From NCBI GenBank assembly GCA_025927515.1, contig JAICLG010000132.1:1-8181 (forward strand): 8,181 bases of DNA. The letters run 5' to 3'. The translations under genes were made by a program, and so were the position numbers. The DNA is from Hyphomicrobium sp. Its GTDB lineage: Bacteria > Pseudomonadota > Alphaproteobacteria > Rhizobiales > Hyphomicrobiaceae. This document shows positions 1 through 6,267 of the stretch, piece after piece. Position 1 is the stretch's first letter; the number at the start of each line of letters is the position of its first letter. Under the pieces are notes generated by a model. The model had not been told where the DNA came from. It ran no database searches and saw only the letters and a list, made by a program, of their open reading frames with translations.

Positions 1-133
1 CGATTTCAATCTGGCCAGCGCCTGCATCGATGGCGTTCTCGACAAGCTCTTTGACGACGCTCGCCGGACGTTCGATCACCTCGCCCGCGGCTATGCGGTT
101 GACCGTCTCGGGGCTCAACTGCCGGATCGCCAC
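1..133 (-). CDS. mutL: DNA mismatch repair protein MutL, N-terminal fragment
   Basis: The first 44 residues of MutL are present and the rest lies beyond the left edge. MutL is the GHKL-type ATPase that links mismatch recognition by MutS to the later repair steps. The translation begins VAIRQLSPETVNRIAAGEV and continues into ERPASVVKELVENAIDAGA, the conserved MutL N-terminus with ATPase motif I (the E-x-x-x-N magnesium/ATP site within KELVENAIDAGA). The start is taken as GTG at 133-131 because the minus strand carries a strong ribosome binding site, GAGGAGG (plus-strand positions 142-148), 8 nt upstream. An in-frame TTG a few codons earlier would overlap that site and is less likely. The pgi stop is only 28 bp upstream, so cotranscription with pgi is plausible. 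Identification is secure, but nothing can be said about the MutL C-terminus. Confidence 0.95.
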   Translation of the reverse strand, partial: MAIRQLSPETVNRIAAGEVIERPASVVKELVENAIDAGAGQIEI

Positions 134-161
134 GGCGACCGCCTCCTCGTTCAAAGCGCGC

Positions 162-1523
162 TCAAGCGCCTTTGGCGAGGCGCTCCTTGGTCAGGATTTT
201 CGCAAGCTCGACCGCCGGCTGATCGAAAGGATCGAGCCCTAGCAGGCGGCCTGCGAGAATCGTCTCGATCATAAAGTGCATCAACAGCGCGCCGAGCGCT
301 TTTTCATCAAGTTTTGCAAGGTCGATTGTGCGCACCGGGCGGCCAGCGCGGCCCAGGGCCTCGGGTAGGGCGTGGGCTTGAGCATCAACAATGTCGCCGA
401 TGGTGTGGCCGCCGAGCATATCTGCGCCCGCCAGCTTGGCGAGATCGGCATCGACCTTGGGGCCAAGGCCTTTGCTCGCGACACGGATGATCGTCAGATA
501 GTGCTCGCGCGGACCATCCATGAAGAGCTGAAGTTGGCTGTGCTGATCGAGCGGGCCGAGCGCGCCGATCGGCGTCGTTCCCTCGCCGCCCTTGCCGAGG
601 CTTTCCGCCCAAAGCTGCACGAACCAGGCAGCGAGACGTCCAAGCCGGTCCGCATACGGCATCATAACAAGCGTGTTGATGCCTTTCTCTTTCGAAAGAG
701 CGACCGACATAGCCGCACCGGCGGCAGGCGCGAACTTTTCCGGCTCGTTCGCGGCAAGCAGCGCGTCGACGACCGACTTTGCACCGGCGCGGATCGCGCG
801 TGCATCGAGACCCCGCGCAATCGCGGGCATCAGGCCGACATTCGTCAGGCATGAAAAGCGGCCGCCGATGCCGGTGTGATGCTCAAGCATCGGGATGCCG
901 AACTTCGCGAACAGCGTACGAAGGCCGTTCGCCTTGCCGGGCTTCTCCGGCTCAGTGATGCCGAGAAAGAGCTTTGGAATTTGCGCTTCAAGGCCCGCAG
1001 CTTTGACCGCAGAAATCGTCGCTATGGCCTGCGCCAGCGTCTCGGCGGTGCCACCCGACTTCGACGTGACGATGAAGCGAGTTTCGGCGAGATCAAGCGT
1101 GTTCAGAACGCCTGTGAGCGTCTCGCCGTCGAGGTTGTCGTAGAAGCGCGTACGCGGCCGCGACTTTTGCCCCTCGGTTGCGACACCGGGAATTTTCCAG
1201 CCGGCGATTTGCGCCAGCGTCTGTCCGCCCAGGCTCGAACCGCCGGTTCCGAAAAAGATGAGGGTGTTTGCGCCTTCGCTCAAGCGAGCGAGCGCCGCTT
1301 CTGCGTCGGCAATATCGCTCGTCTCTTCCGGAATGCGCAAAAGCGCCAGGCGACTATTGCGGTAATCGTCCTTGAGAGCTTCAACGTGAGGAGCAATGCG
1401 GGCGAGCCACGATTTATACGATGCGGGCGACAGGCCGTGCTCACCAATCGCGGTGTCGAGACACCCATTGATGTTCTGCTGAAACTTGCTTCCGTCGTGG
1501 TGCCCGTCTTGCATGGCGCTCAA
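162..1523 (-). CDS. pgi: Glucose-6-phosphate isomerase (short form)
   Basis: A cytoplasmic enzyme that interconverts glucose 6-phosphate and fructose 6-phosphate in glycolysis and gluconeogenesis. The 453-residue protein has the first SIS sugar-phosphate motif FFGTGGSSLGG (about residues 90-100), SKSGGTAET (154-162), the signature region GIGGRFSCLTNVGLMPA with Arg222, and the C-terminal signature ending LLGLDPFDQPAVELAK (427-442). Expected catalytic residues are visible: Glu307 in QLWAES, His328 in DQHSQ and Lys442. It is about 100 residues shorter than the E. coli enzyme, matching the compact bacterial class and not a truncation, since both ends align. The start is ambiguous: TTG at 1523-1521 lies 4 nt after GGGAG (plus 1528-1532), and ATG at 1514-1512 lies 13 nt after it. 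TTG is kept, with ATG (450 residues) as alternative. A perfect 11-bp inverted repeat sits directly upstream. mutL follows after 28 bp. Confidence 0.96.
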   Translation of the reverse strand: MSAMQDGHHDGSKFQQNINGCLDTAIGEHGLSPASYKSWLARIAPHVEALKDDYRNSRLALLRIPEETSDIADAEAALARLSEGANTLIFFGTGGSSLGGQTLAQIAGWKIPGVATEGQKSRPRTRFYDNLDGETLTGVLNTLDLAETRFIVTSKSGGTAETLAQAIATISAVKAAGLEAQIPKLFLGITEPEKPGKANGLRTLFAKFGIPMLEHHTGIGGRFSCLTNVGLMPAIARGLDARAIRAGAKSVVDALLAANEPEKFAPAAGAAMSVALSKEKGINTLVMMPYADRLGRLAAWFVQLWAESLGKGGEGTTPIGALGPLDQHSQLQLFMDGPREHYLTIIRVASKGLGPKVDADLAKLAGADMLGGHTIGDIVDAQAHALPEALGRAGRPVRTIDLAKLDEKALGALLMHFMIETILAGRLLGLDPFDQPAVELAKILTKERLAKGA

Positions 1524-1535
1524 AACGCTCCCGGC

Positions 1536-1565
1536 TGAAATCGGGTTCCGACCTACCCGATTTCA
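1536..1565. promoter_or_regulatory. Perfect 11-bp inverted repeat upstream of pgi
   Basis: TGAAATCGGGT (1536-1546) and ACCCGATTTCA (1555-1565) are exact reverse complements separated by 8 nt. In the pgi transcript the hairpin would end 3 nt before the GGGAG ribosome binding site. No U-run follows on the minus strand, so it is not a standard intrinsic terminator. It could be an operator for a dimeric regulator or a structure affecting pgi translation. The symmetry is certain and the function is inferred. Confidence 0.6.
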
Positions 1566-1599
1566 TACCTGCGGCCAAGAGCGCCTATGGCCCCACGCC

Positions 1600-1618
1600 A
1601 AGTCTCGTAACGAGACTT
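1600..1618. terminator. Hairpin just after the second M16 gene
   Basis: AAGTCTCG (1600-1607) and CGAGACTT (1611-1618) form a perfect 8-bp stem with a 3-nt TAA loop; the symmetry extends to 9 bp around a single central base. It starts 1 nt after the stop codon of the M16 gene ending at 1620. No T-run follows on the minus strand, so efficient factor-independent termination is doubtful. It may be a 3'-end stabiliser or a weak terminator separating the M16 pair from pgi. Confidence 0.45.
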
Positions 1619-1619
1619 C

Positions 1620-3035
1620 TCAGCCCCGCGACGGCGCCGCGACAGGACGCAGAGCTGCCGGGATCACGGATTTCATCCCTGCCGGCTTGCCAACGACCGT
1701 CACGATCAGGTTCTCCGGCTTCAGGAGACGCGCGGCGACGCGTTTCGCATCGGCGAGCGTGATGGCTTCGATCTTCTTGTTGCGGGTCTCGACGTAATCC
1801 GGGCCGAAGCCCTCCTGCATCAGCCCCAGGAGCTGAGACGCGATCTTCGAATTGGTATCGAAGCGCAGCGCATAAGAGCCCGTGAGATAGGATTTTGCGG
1901 CATCGAGATCGGCTTGCGTCGGTCCGTTCTCGGCCATCTTTTTCATTTCCTTGCGGATAATGTCCAAGCTCTCGGCCATCGATGCATTCTTGGTCGCGAC
2001 GCTGCCGACGAGAATCGACGTGTACCTGTCAGGCTGGATGTATGTGTAGACGGAATAGGCGAGACCGCGTTTCTCGCGCACTTCCTCCATCAGCTTCGCG
2101 GAAAAACCGCCGCCGCCCAGGATATGATTTACGACGAATGCCGTCATGAAGTCGGGGTCCATGCGGGGCATCGCGCCAAGGCCAAAGACCGCAACCGACT
2201 GCGGAACGCCCATGTCGATAACGCGCTGGCTGCCGCCGGGAATCGGCTCCGTTTTCGCGACGGGGAACAGGTCGGCCTTTGCGGGAAGACCGCCAAAGAC
2301 GTCATCGATGAGCTTGCCAAGTTCAGCGGGCGTGATGTCTCCGACGGCGACGACTTTCAGGTTGTCACGAGCGAAGATGCGTTTGTGATACGCCAGCAGA
2401 TCATCGCGGGTAATTTTCGAGACCGTATCCACCGTGCCGCTGGAGGGGCGCGCATAGGGATGGCCGGCAAAGGCCTGCGCGTACCATTCGCGCATCGCGA
2501 CCTTGCCCGGGTCCTTATCGGCGTAAATGAGATTGGCGATCAGCTGCTGACGGATGCGCTCCACGGCGTCCTGGTCGAAGCGGGGTTCCTGTACCGACAG
2601 CTTCAGAAGCTCGGCTGCCTTGTCGCGGTTTGCGCTCAGCGTTTCAAACGAGCCGTAAAGTGAATCCTTGGTGTCGTCGTAGCTCATGCGCATGGCAAGA
2701 TCTTCCATGCGCTCCTGATATTGCTCCGACTTCAGGTCGCCAGCGCCCTCATCCATCATCGCGGTAATGAAGTTGGCGACGCCCGCCTTGCCTTCCGGGT
2801 CCTGGCTGTTGCCGCCGTCGAAAGCGTATTTGAGTGAGATCAGGGGAACGCTGTGTTCCTCGACCAGCCATGCTTTGATTCCGCCTGGAGATTGGATCTG
2901 CTGAATGTTCATCGCTGCTGCCGGCTGGCTGAATGACGGAATGAGAACGGACGCCAACATTGCCAAAGCAACGGCAACGTTGAGACGGGCCACGGTTCGA
3001 ACGACCGTAGCAATCCCGCGAGGGAGGCCTAGCAT
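1620..3035 (-). CDS. M16-family peptidase, non-catalytic substrate-binding subunit
   Basis: Second member of a tandem M16 (pitrilysin/insulinase-like, M16B) pair, probably periplasmic. From the chosen ATG (3035-3033) the protein has 471 residues: a signal peptide (basic start, hydrophobic stretch around residues 19-33, AAA near 39-41), then two M16 domains. At the place of the HxxEH zinc motif it reads A-N-F-I-T-A (residues 87-92), so all three motif residues are lost and it cannot be an active peptidase. The C-terminal domain keeps EKRGLAYSVY with Arg323 and Tyr327, the R/Y pair that binds substrate in this family. The ATG is preferred over GTG at 3044 because GAGGTGA (plus 3041-3047) is a near-perfect ribosome binding site 5 nt before the ATG, and the GTG lies inside it. 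It starts 5 nt after the stop of the catalytic subunit, so the two are probably translationally coupled and form a heterodimer, as in the Sphingomonas A1 M16B pair. Confidence 0.94.
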   Translation of the reverse strand: MLGLPRGIATVVRTVARLNVAVALAMLASVLIPSFSQPAAAMNIQQIQSPGGIKAWLVEEHSVPLISLKYAFDGGNSQDPEGKAGVANFITAMMDEGAGDLKSEQYQERMEDLAMRMSYDDTKDSLYGSFETLSANRDKAAELLKLSVQEPRFDQDAVERIRQQLIANLIYADKDPGKVAMREWYAQAFAGHPYARPSSGTVDTVSKITRDDLLAYHKRIFARDNLKVVAVGDITPAELGKLIDDVFGGLPAKADLFPVAKTEPIPGGSQRVIDMGVPQSVAVFGLGAMPRMDPDFMTAFVVNHILGGGGFSAKLMEEVREKRGLAYSVYTYIQPDRYTSILVGSVATKNASMAESLDIIRKEMKKMAENGPTQADLDAAKSYLTGSYALRFDTNSKIASQLLGLMQEGFGPDYVETRNKKIEAITLADAKRVAARLLKPENLIVTVVGKPAGMKSVIPAALRPVAAPSRG

Positions 3036-3040
3036 CAAAA

Positions 3041-3047
3041 TCACCTC
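3041..3047 (-). promoter_or_regulatory. Ribosome binding site overlapping the upstream stop codon
   Basis: The minus strand reads GAGGTGA, matching the anti-Shine-Dalgarno sequence; its last three bases are the TGA stop of the catalytic M16 gene. The downstream ATG (3035-3033) follows after 5 nt. This arrangement favours termination-reinitiation coupling of the two subunits and decides the start of the second gene. Confidence 0.85.
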
Positions 3048-4456
3048 AATACGCCATTGGGGGAAGGGGGCGGCAGATCTTCAGCTTTCGCGACGCCGCT
3101 TTCGTCGGGCACCAGATAGCCCGTCACCGAAGCCCGCGGATTGAGATACTCGGCGGCGACCTTCTTCACGTCATCCGTCGTGACTTTGGAAATCGCTTCC
3201 GGCCAGCCTTCGATGTCGGCAACGGTGCGCCCAACGGCCATGTTCCAGCCGTAGCGCCGCGCCAGCGTCGCCTGGTTGTCGCTTTCGTAAACGTAGTCAG
3301 CGAGGTAGCTGCGCTTGGCGCGCGCAAGCTCGGCTTCGGTGACGCCATTCTTCACGATGTCGTCGAGAACGGCGTCGATCCCTGCTTCGACCTTCGGCAG
3401 GGAAACGCCGTCAGACGCGACCGCATAGAGCGAGATGGTGCCGCCATCGAGGCCGTAGCCGGAATAGTCGCCGCCCGCGCTCGAGGCGAGTTTCGATTCG
3501 ACGACGAGCTTTTTGTAGATGCGGCTGGTCGTCCCGGAACCCGCGATCTTCATCAGCAAATCGAGGGCCTCTGCCTCTCCCGACCTGTTGGCCGTAACGT
3601 AGCTCGGCGCGAGATAATACCGTTGCATCGAGTAGTTGCCTGCGCGCGGGTCTTTCAGCACAAGCCGGCGGGCCGCGATCGGCGGCGGCTCGCTCGGACG
3701 GTGGCGAACCGGATTAACGTCGGGATTGGCGGGAATCTTTCCATACGTGGCGTCGGCGAGCCTGCGTACTTCATCGGGCGTCACGTCACCGGACACGACG
3801 AGGATCGCGTTGTTCGGCGCGTAATAGTGCTTATAGAAAGTCAGCGCGTCCTGCCGCGAAAGCTTTTCCATCTCGTGATACCAGCCGATGACCGGCGTGC
3901 CGTAAGGATCATTGAGATAGAGCGCGGCGTTCATCTGCTCGTCGAGCAGCGCCGAAGGGTTGTTGTCGATGCGCGAGCGACGCTCTTCGAGAATGACGTT
4001 GCGTTCGGTCAGCACTTCCTTCTCGTCGAGCCGCAGGTGGACCATACGGTCGGCTTCCATCTCCATCATCTTGCCGAGGCGGTCCTTCGACACACGCTGG
4101 AAGTAGGCCGTCGTATCGTGGCCGGTGAAGGCGTTATCCTGGCCGCCGAGACGGCTGACGATCTTTGAAAATTCTCCGACCGGAATTTTGTCGGTCGATT
4201 TGAACATCAGATGTTCGAGGAAGTGCGCGATGCCGGATTTGCCCCGCACCTCGTCGGCCGATCCGACGCGATACCAGACCATATGCGTCACAACCGGCGA
4301 GCGATGATCGGGAATGACGACCACGTCCATACCGTTTTCGAGCTTGAACTCGGTGGCGCGAGTGGCAGAGGCCGCGTGGGCTTGAGGTGTCAGAGCGAGC
4401 ATGGAAAGGGCCAAAATGGTTAAGAGATTGAGCCGGGTGAACGTCACAAGACGCAT
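3041..4456 (-). CDS. M16-family zinc peptidase, catalytic subunit
   Basis: An exported zinc metallopeptidase of the pitrilysin/insulinase (M16B) family, 471 residues. Residues 1-28 form a signal peptide (hydrophobic core LLTILALSMLAL, cleavage expected after AHA), so the enzyme should act in the periplasm. The inverted zinc motif is HFLEH at residues 78-82: His78 and His82 are ligands and Glu81 the general base. The third ligand is Glu158, in an E-x6-E pattern with Glu151. The region aligned with the R/Y pair reads S-K-L-A-S (321-325), so both substrate-binding residues are serine. This is the mirror image of the next gene product, which lacks the zinc motif but keeps R/Y, so the two should form one active heterodimer that degrades peptides or small unfolded proteins. 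Start: ATG preceded by AAGGA 8 nt upstream. A 264-bp non-coding region precedes it, so the pair may have its own promoter. Confidence 0.96.
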   Translation of the reverse strand: MRLVTFTRLNLLTILALSMLALTPQAHAASATRATEFKLENGMDVVVIPDHRSPVVTHMVWYRVGSADEVRGKSGIAHFLEHLMFKSTDKIPVGEFSKIVSRLGGQDNAFTGHDTTAYFQRVSKDRLGKMMEMEADRMVHLRLDEKEVLTERNVILEERRSRIDNNPSALLDEQMNAALYLNDPYGTPVIGWYHEMEKLSRQDALTFYKHYYAPNNAILVVSGDVTPDEVRRLADATYGKIPANPDVNPVRHRPSEPPPIAARRLVLKDPRAGNYSMQRYYLAPSYVTANRSGEAEALDLLMKIAGSGTTSRIYKKLVVESKLASSAGGDYSGYGLDGGTISLYAVASDGVSLPKVEAGIDAVLDDIVKNGVTEAELARAKRSYLADYVYESDNQATLARRYGWNMAVGRTVADIEGWPEAISKVTTDDVKKVAAEYLNPRASVTGYLVPDESGVAKAEDLPPPSPNGVLR

Positions 4457-4518
4457 ATGGTCGGTCCTTGATCGGCGAGCGGCACGGCGCGCGCCTACCC
4501 TCTTTAGATGATATCGCA

Positions 4519-4536
4519 GTCCTCATATGGGAGGAC
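4519..4536. promoter_or_regulatory. Inverted repeat in the leader of the M16 operon
   Basis: GTCCTC (4519-4524) and GAGGAC (4531-4536) are exact reverse complements around a 6-nt spacer, 63 bp upstream of the catalytic M16 start. On the minus strand it overlaps a weak promoter-like TTGTCC, with TATCAT about 19 nt further on. It could be an operator or a leader hairpin. The spacing is not ideal, so the promoter reading is tentative. Confidence 0.35.
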
Positions 4537-4645
4537 AACTTTTCATGAACTAGCACCCGACGATCCGAAAACTCCCGGGCACGCGAAACCGGCCCAATGA
4601 GCGCGATGCGGGCCGCAAAAGTCAAATGACAAGGCGTTCATCTCT

Positions 4646-4679
4646 CGCGCGCAATATGTGAAGTATTCGCGCGTTTTTT
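4646..4679 (+). terminator. Intrinsic terminator-like hairpin facing the plus direction
   Basis: The plus strand has CGCGCG (4646-4651), a bulged C, AATA (4653-4656), a 7-nt loop, then TATTCGCGCG (4664-4673) directly followed by six T (4674-4679). A 10-bp stem with one bulge and a U-run is a good factor-independent terminator, but only for plus-strand transcription. On the minus strand the run becomes six A before the stem. No plus-strand gene is seen upstream of it. It lies 41 bp past the stop of the lipoprotein gene and could still stabilise that transcript's 3' end as a hairpin. Confidence 0.6.
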
Positions 4680-4720
4680 GTGCGGCTGAACAAAGCGCTA
4701 ACCGCCGCGGGTGTCAGCAA

Positions 4721-5203
4721 TTATTCTGTCTGCGAATCGTCGTCGCCGTCGCCATTTTGCTTACCCGAGGTCATCCATTTCTTGACGCCGGTGAGAATGG
4801 ACGGATGGCAGGACCCAAGAGGGCCCGACGCAGCGTCGGCGCTTGCGTCGCCGCGCGAGAGCGGTTCTTCGTAATGGACTTTGCAGTATTCATCCTGCTG
4901 CCGCTGAAGGTCGGCCTGCGAAAGCCGTTTCTGCCGGTCTGGATCTTGAATTTCCGCCAGCGACGGTTGGTCGGCGCTGCCGCTTCCCGGTTGCGGGAGC
5001 GCACCCGTTTCGGGGGGCATAACGAGGGGCTGGCGGACCCTCATTTTCGGCTCCCCCTGTGGGGCGGCGTTGCCACTTAACCCGACCACTTCGAATATTT
5101 TGCCGTTCAGCTGAACACCATCGTATCCGCAGCCCGAAACCGCGAGCAATGCCGCGCCAAACGACGCGAACAGACATGCTTTCGCAAAAGATTTCAAAGG
5201 CAT
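4721..5203 (-). CDS. Small predicted lipoprotein of unknown function
   Basis: A 160-residue protein with a lipoprotein signal: basic N-terminus (MPLKSFAKAC), hydrophobic stretch, and lipobox A-V-S-G-C with Cys25 as the predicted lipidated residue. The short mature segment that follows (YDGVQLNGKIFEVVGLS, about 27-43) looks like the most ordered part. The rest is rich in Pro, Gln, Ser and Asp and ends in an acidic tail, suggesting a disordered protein. Two Cys remain (in EYCKVHY and GSCHPS). The start is ATG at 5203-5201 with GGGGA about 6 nt upstream. It lies 62 bp after lspA, whose product would cleave it before Cys25 once Lgt has added diacylglycerol. I do not recognise a characterised family. 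Membrane anchoring is well supported, but its role and sorting to the inner or outer membrane are unknown. Confidence 0.8.
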   Translation of the reverse strand: MPLKSFAKACLFASFGAALLAVSGCGYDGVQLNGKIFEVVGLSGNAAPQGEPKMRVRQPLVMPPETGALPQPGSGSADQPSLAEIQDPDRQKRLSQADLQRQQDEYCKVHYEEPLSRGDASADAASGPLGSCHPSILTGVKKWMTSGKQNGDGDDDSQTE

Positions 5204-5265
5204 GCAGAATCCCCGTGCCTAACGACACGCCCCCAGAGTACACACGTAATCCGACTTTTGCGGCG

Positions 5266-5784
5266 CTAATGCGACTCGTTGAAGAAGGACTCATACAATA
5301 GTGCAATAACGCCAGCAACGATCGCCACGTCGGCGATGTTGAAGACGTACCAGTGGTACCCAAAGGCGTGCAGCGAGAAGAAATCTGCGACACCGCCGAG
5401 CCTTATCCGGTCAATGGCGTTGCCGATGGCGCCCCCGATGATCAGCGCTAAGCCGATCGCCATCAGCTTGCCTGAGGCGGCGCGATTGAGCCACATCCAC
5501 AGACATATGCTCGCGAATATTGCAAAGGCCATGAGCAAGTACTGGCCGAGTACACTTTCCTGATTCAGCAGCGAATAGCTGATACCGATATTCTTCACAT
5601 AGACCAGGTCCAGGAACGGAAAGACCTCGACGCGGCCTTTGGCTGCGATGTCGTAGACCGACAGCATCCACCATTTATGCAGCTGATCGACGGCGACGGT
5701 CGCAATGACGACGGTCAGCGCAAGCGGCGCCCATCGGCTCCAGAGCAACGAACGGCGTCCGGCTCGCTCCACATTAGCGTTCAT
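5266..5784 (-). CDS. lspA: Lipoprotein signal peptidase (signal peptidase II)
   Basis: An inner-membrane aspartyl peptidase that removes signal peptides from diacylglyceryl-modified prolipoproteins. From ATG at 5784-5782 it has 172 residues, the usual size, with four hydrophobic segments at about residues 19-35, 80-98, 107-123 and 149-165. Family motifs in order are VDQLHKWW (32-39), VKNIGISYSLL (63-73), GGAIGNAIDRIRLGGVADF (117-135) and FNIADVAIVAG (148-158). The catalytic aspartates are Asp125 (GNAIDR) and Asp152 (NIAD), spaced 27 residues apart as in E. coli LspA (114 and 141). A GTG two codons upstream is possible, but AAGAAGG (plus 5794-5800) lies 9 nt before the ATG and only 3 nt before the GTG, so ATG is preferred. 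It is separated from ileS by 530 bp of repeat-rich DNA, unlike the tight ileS-lspA arrangement of many proteobacteria, so it may have its own promoter. A candidate substrate is encoded next door. Confidence 0.97.
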   Translation of the reverse strand: MNANVERAGRRSLLWSRWAPLALTVVIATVAVDQLHKWWMLSVYDIAAKGRVEVFPFLDLVYVKNIGISYSLLNQESVLGQYLLMAFAIFASICLWMWLNRAASGKLMAIGLALIIGGAIGNAIDRIRLGGVADFFSLHAFGYHWYVFNIADVAIVAGVIALLYESFFNESH

Positions 5785-5812
5785 AGGCACGTGCCTTCTT
5801 CGGTCCAGCTCT

Positions 5813-5853
5813 ATCCCCTTGCCTTAACGGGAAGGGTTAGCGGTGGGGTGAAA
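5813..5853 (+). repeat. Palindromic repeat copy A
   Basis: CCCTTGCC (5816-5823) pairs with GGGAAGGG (5829-5836) with one mismatch around TTAAC, followed by the shared tail TTAGCGGTGGGGTGAAA. It lies about 30 bp upstream of the lspA start. Same family as copy D: arms, a TTRAC centre and a TTAG-GGTGGGG tail. Confidence 0.7.
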
Positions 5854-5947
5854 GGATCGGCGGTTCATTAGCCCAAAAATGCGCGCGAGTAATGTAATGG
5901 ACGTCACTCGACCACGAAAAAATGCGGGATCAGGCCCAGTTCGATCC

Positions 5948-5985
5948 GCCCACCCCCGACCCCTCCCGCGCGGGGGAGGCAGGAA
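5948..5985 (-). repeat. Palindromic repeat copy B
   Basis: The inverse orientation of copy A: the tail GCCCACCCCCGACC comes first on the plus strand, then CCTCCC (5962-5967) pairs with GGGAGG (5974-5979) around GCGCGG. Together with A it makes an inverted pair flanking about 95 bp of unique sequence. Confidence 0.7.
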
Positions 5986-6129
5986 GTTTTGATTGCAGCT
6001 CTCATTCCACTTCCCTCGATGTGAAGGACGAAGTGAACCGCTGAGCGAATGTTCCACGCGATGAATTTCGCTCCCGTGTAACGCATCTTTGTCTGTGGGC
6101 CAAAGAAAACGGGATCACGCGATGTGCTG

Positions 6130-6164
6130 TTCCCCACCTGCGATCCCCCGCGAAAGGGAAGAGA
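6130..6164 (-). repeat. Palindromic repeat copy C (diverged)
   Basis: On the minus strand it reads TTCCCTTTCGCGGGGGA and then TCGCAGGTGGGGAA, matching the arm and the GGTGGGG tail of the family with a weaker stem. It is the most diverged intergenic copy, so the call is less sure. Confidence 0.5.
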
Positions 6165-6247
6165 AGCAGTCGCTTGAACTCTGCCGCTCGACGGAACGGG
6201 TGAACGTGCGCGCGAAGCTTCGAATTTCTATTCGCGAACGGCGAAGT

Positions 6248-6265
6248 GAGCGGGAACCCCCGCTC
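6248..6265. repeat. 7-bp perfect hairpin downstream of ileS
   Basis: GAGCGGG (6248-6254) and CCCGCTC (6259-6265) are exact reverse complements around AACC. It lies directly beyond repeat D relative to the ileS stop, so an ileS transcript would carry two stacked hairpins at its 3' end. No U-run follows in the minus direction. Confidence 0.45.
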
Positions 6266-6267
6266 AA

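Noticed and set aside
876..2663. Long plus-strand open frames opposite pgi and the second M16 gene (up to about 250 codons)
   Set aside because: They are antisense to well-conserved genes, have no recognisable motifs or good ribosome binding sites, and are Arg/Ala-rich as expected for shadow frames in GC-rich coding DNA.
4621..4630. GTCAAATGAC quasi-palindrome as an operator
   Set aside because: Only 4-bp arms; such sequences are expected by chance and nothing else supports a site.
5788..5790. GTG start for lspA
   Set aside because: The ribosome binding site AAGAAGG is only 3 nt away from the GTG but 9 nt from the ATG at 5784.
5824..6137. Small minus-strand genes of 77 codons between ileS and lspA
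   Set aside because: Their translations run through palindromic repeats and show no conserved features or convincing start sites.
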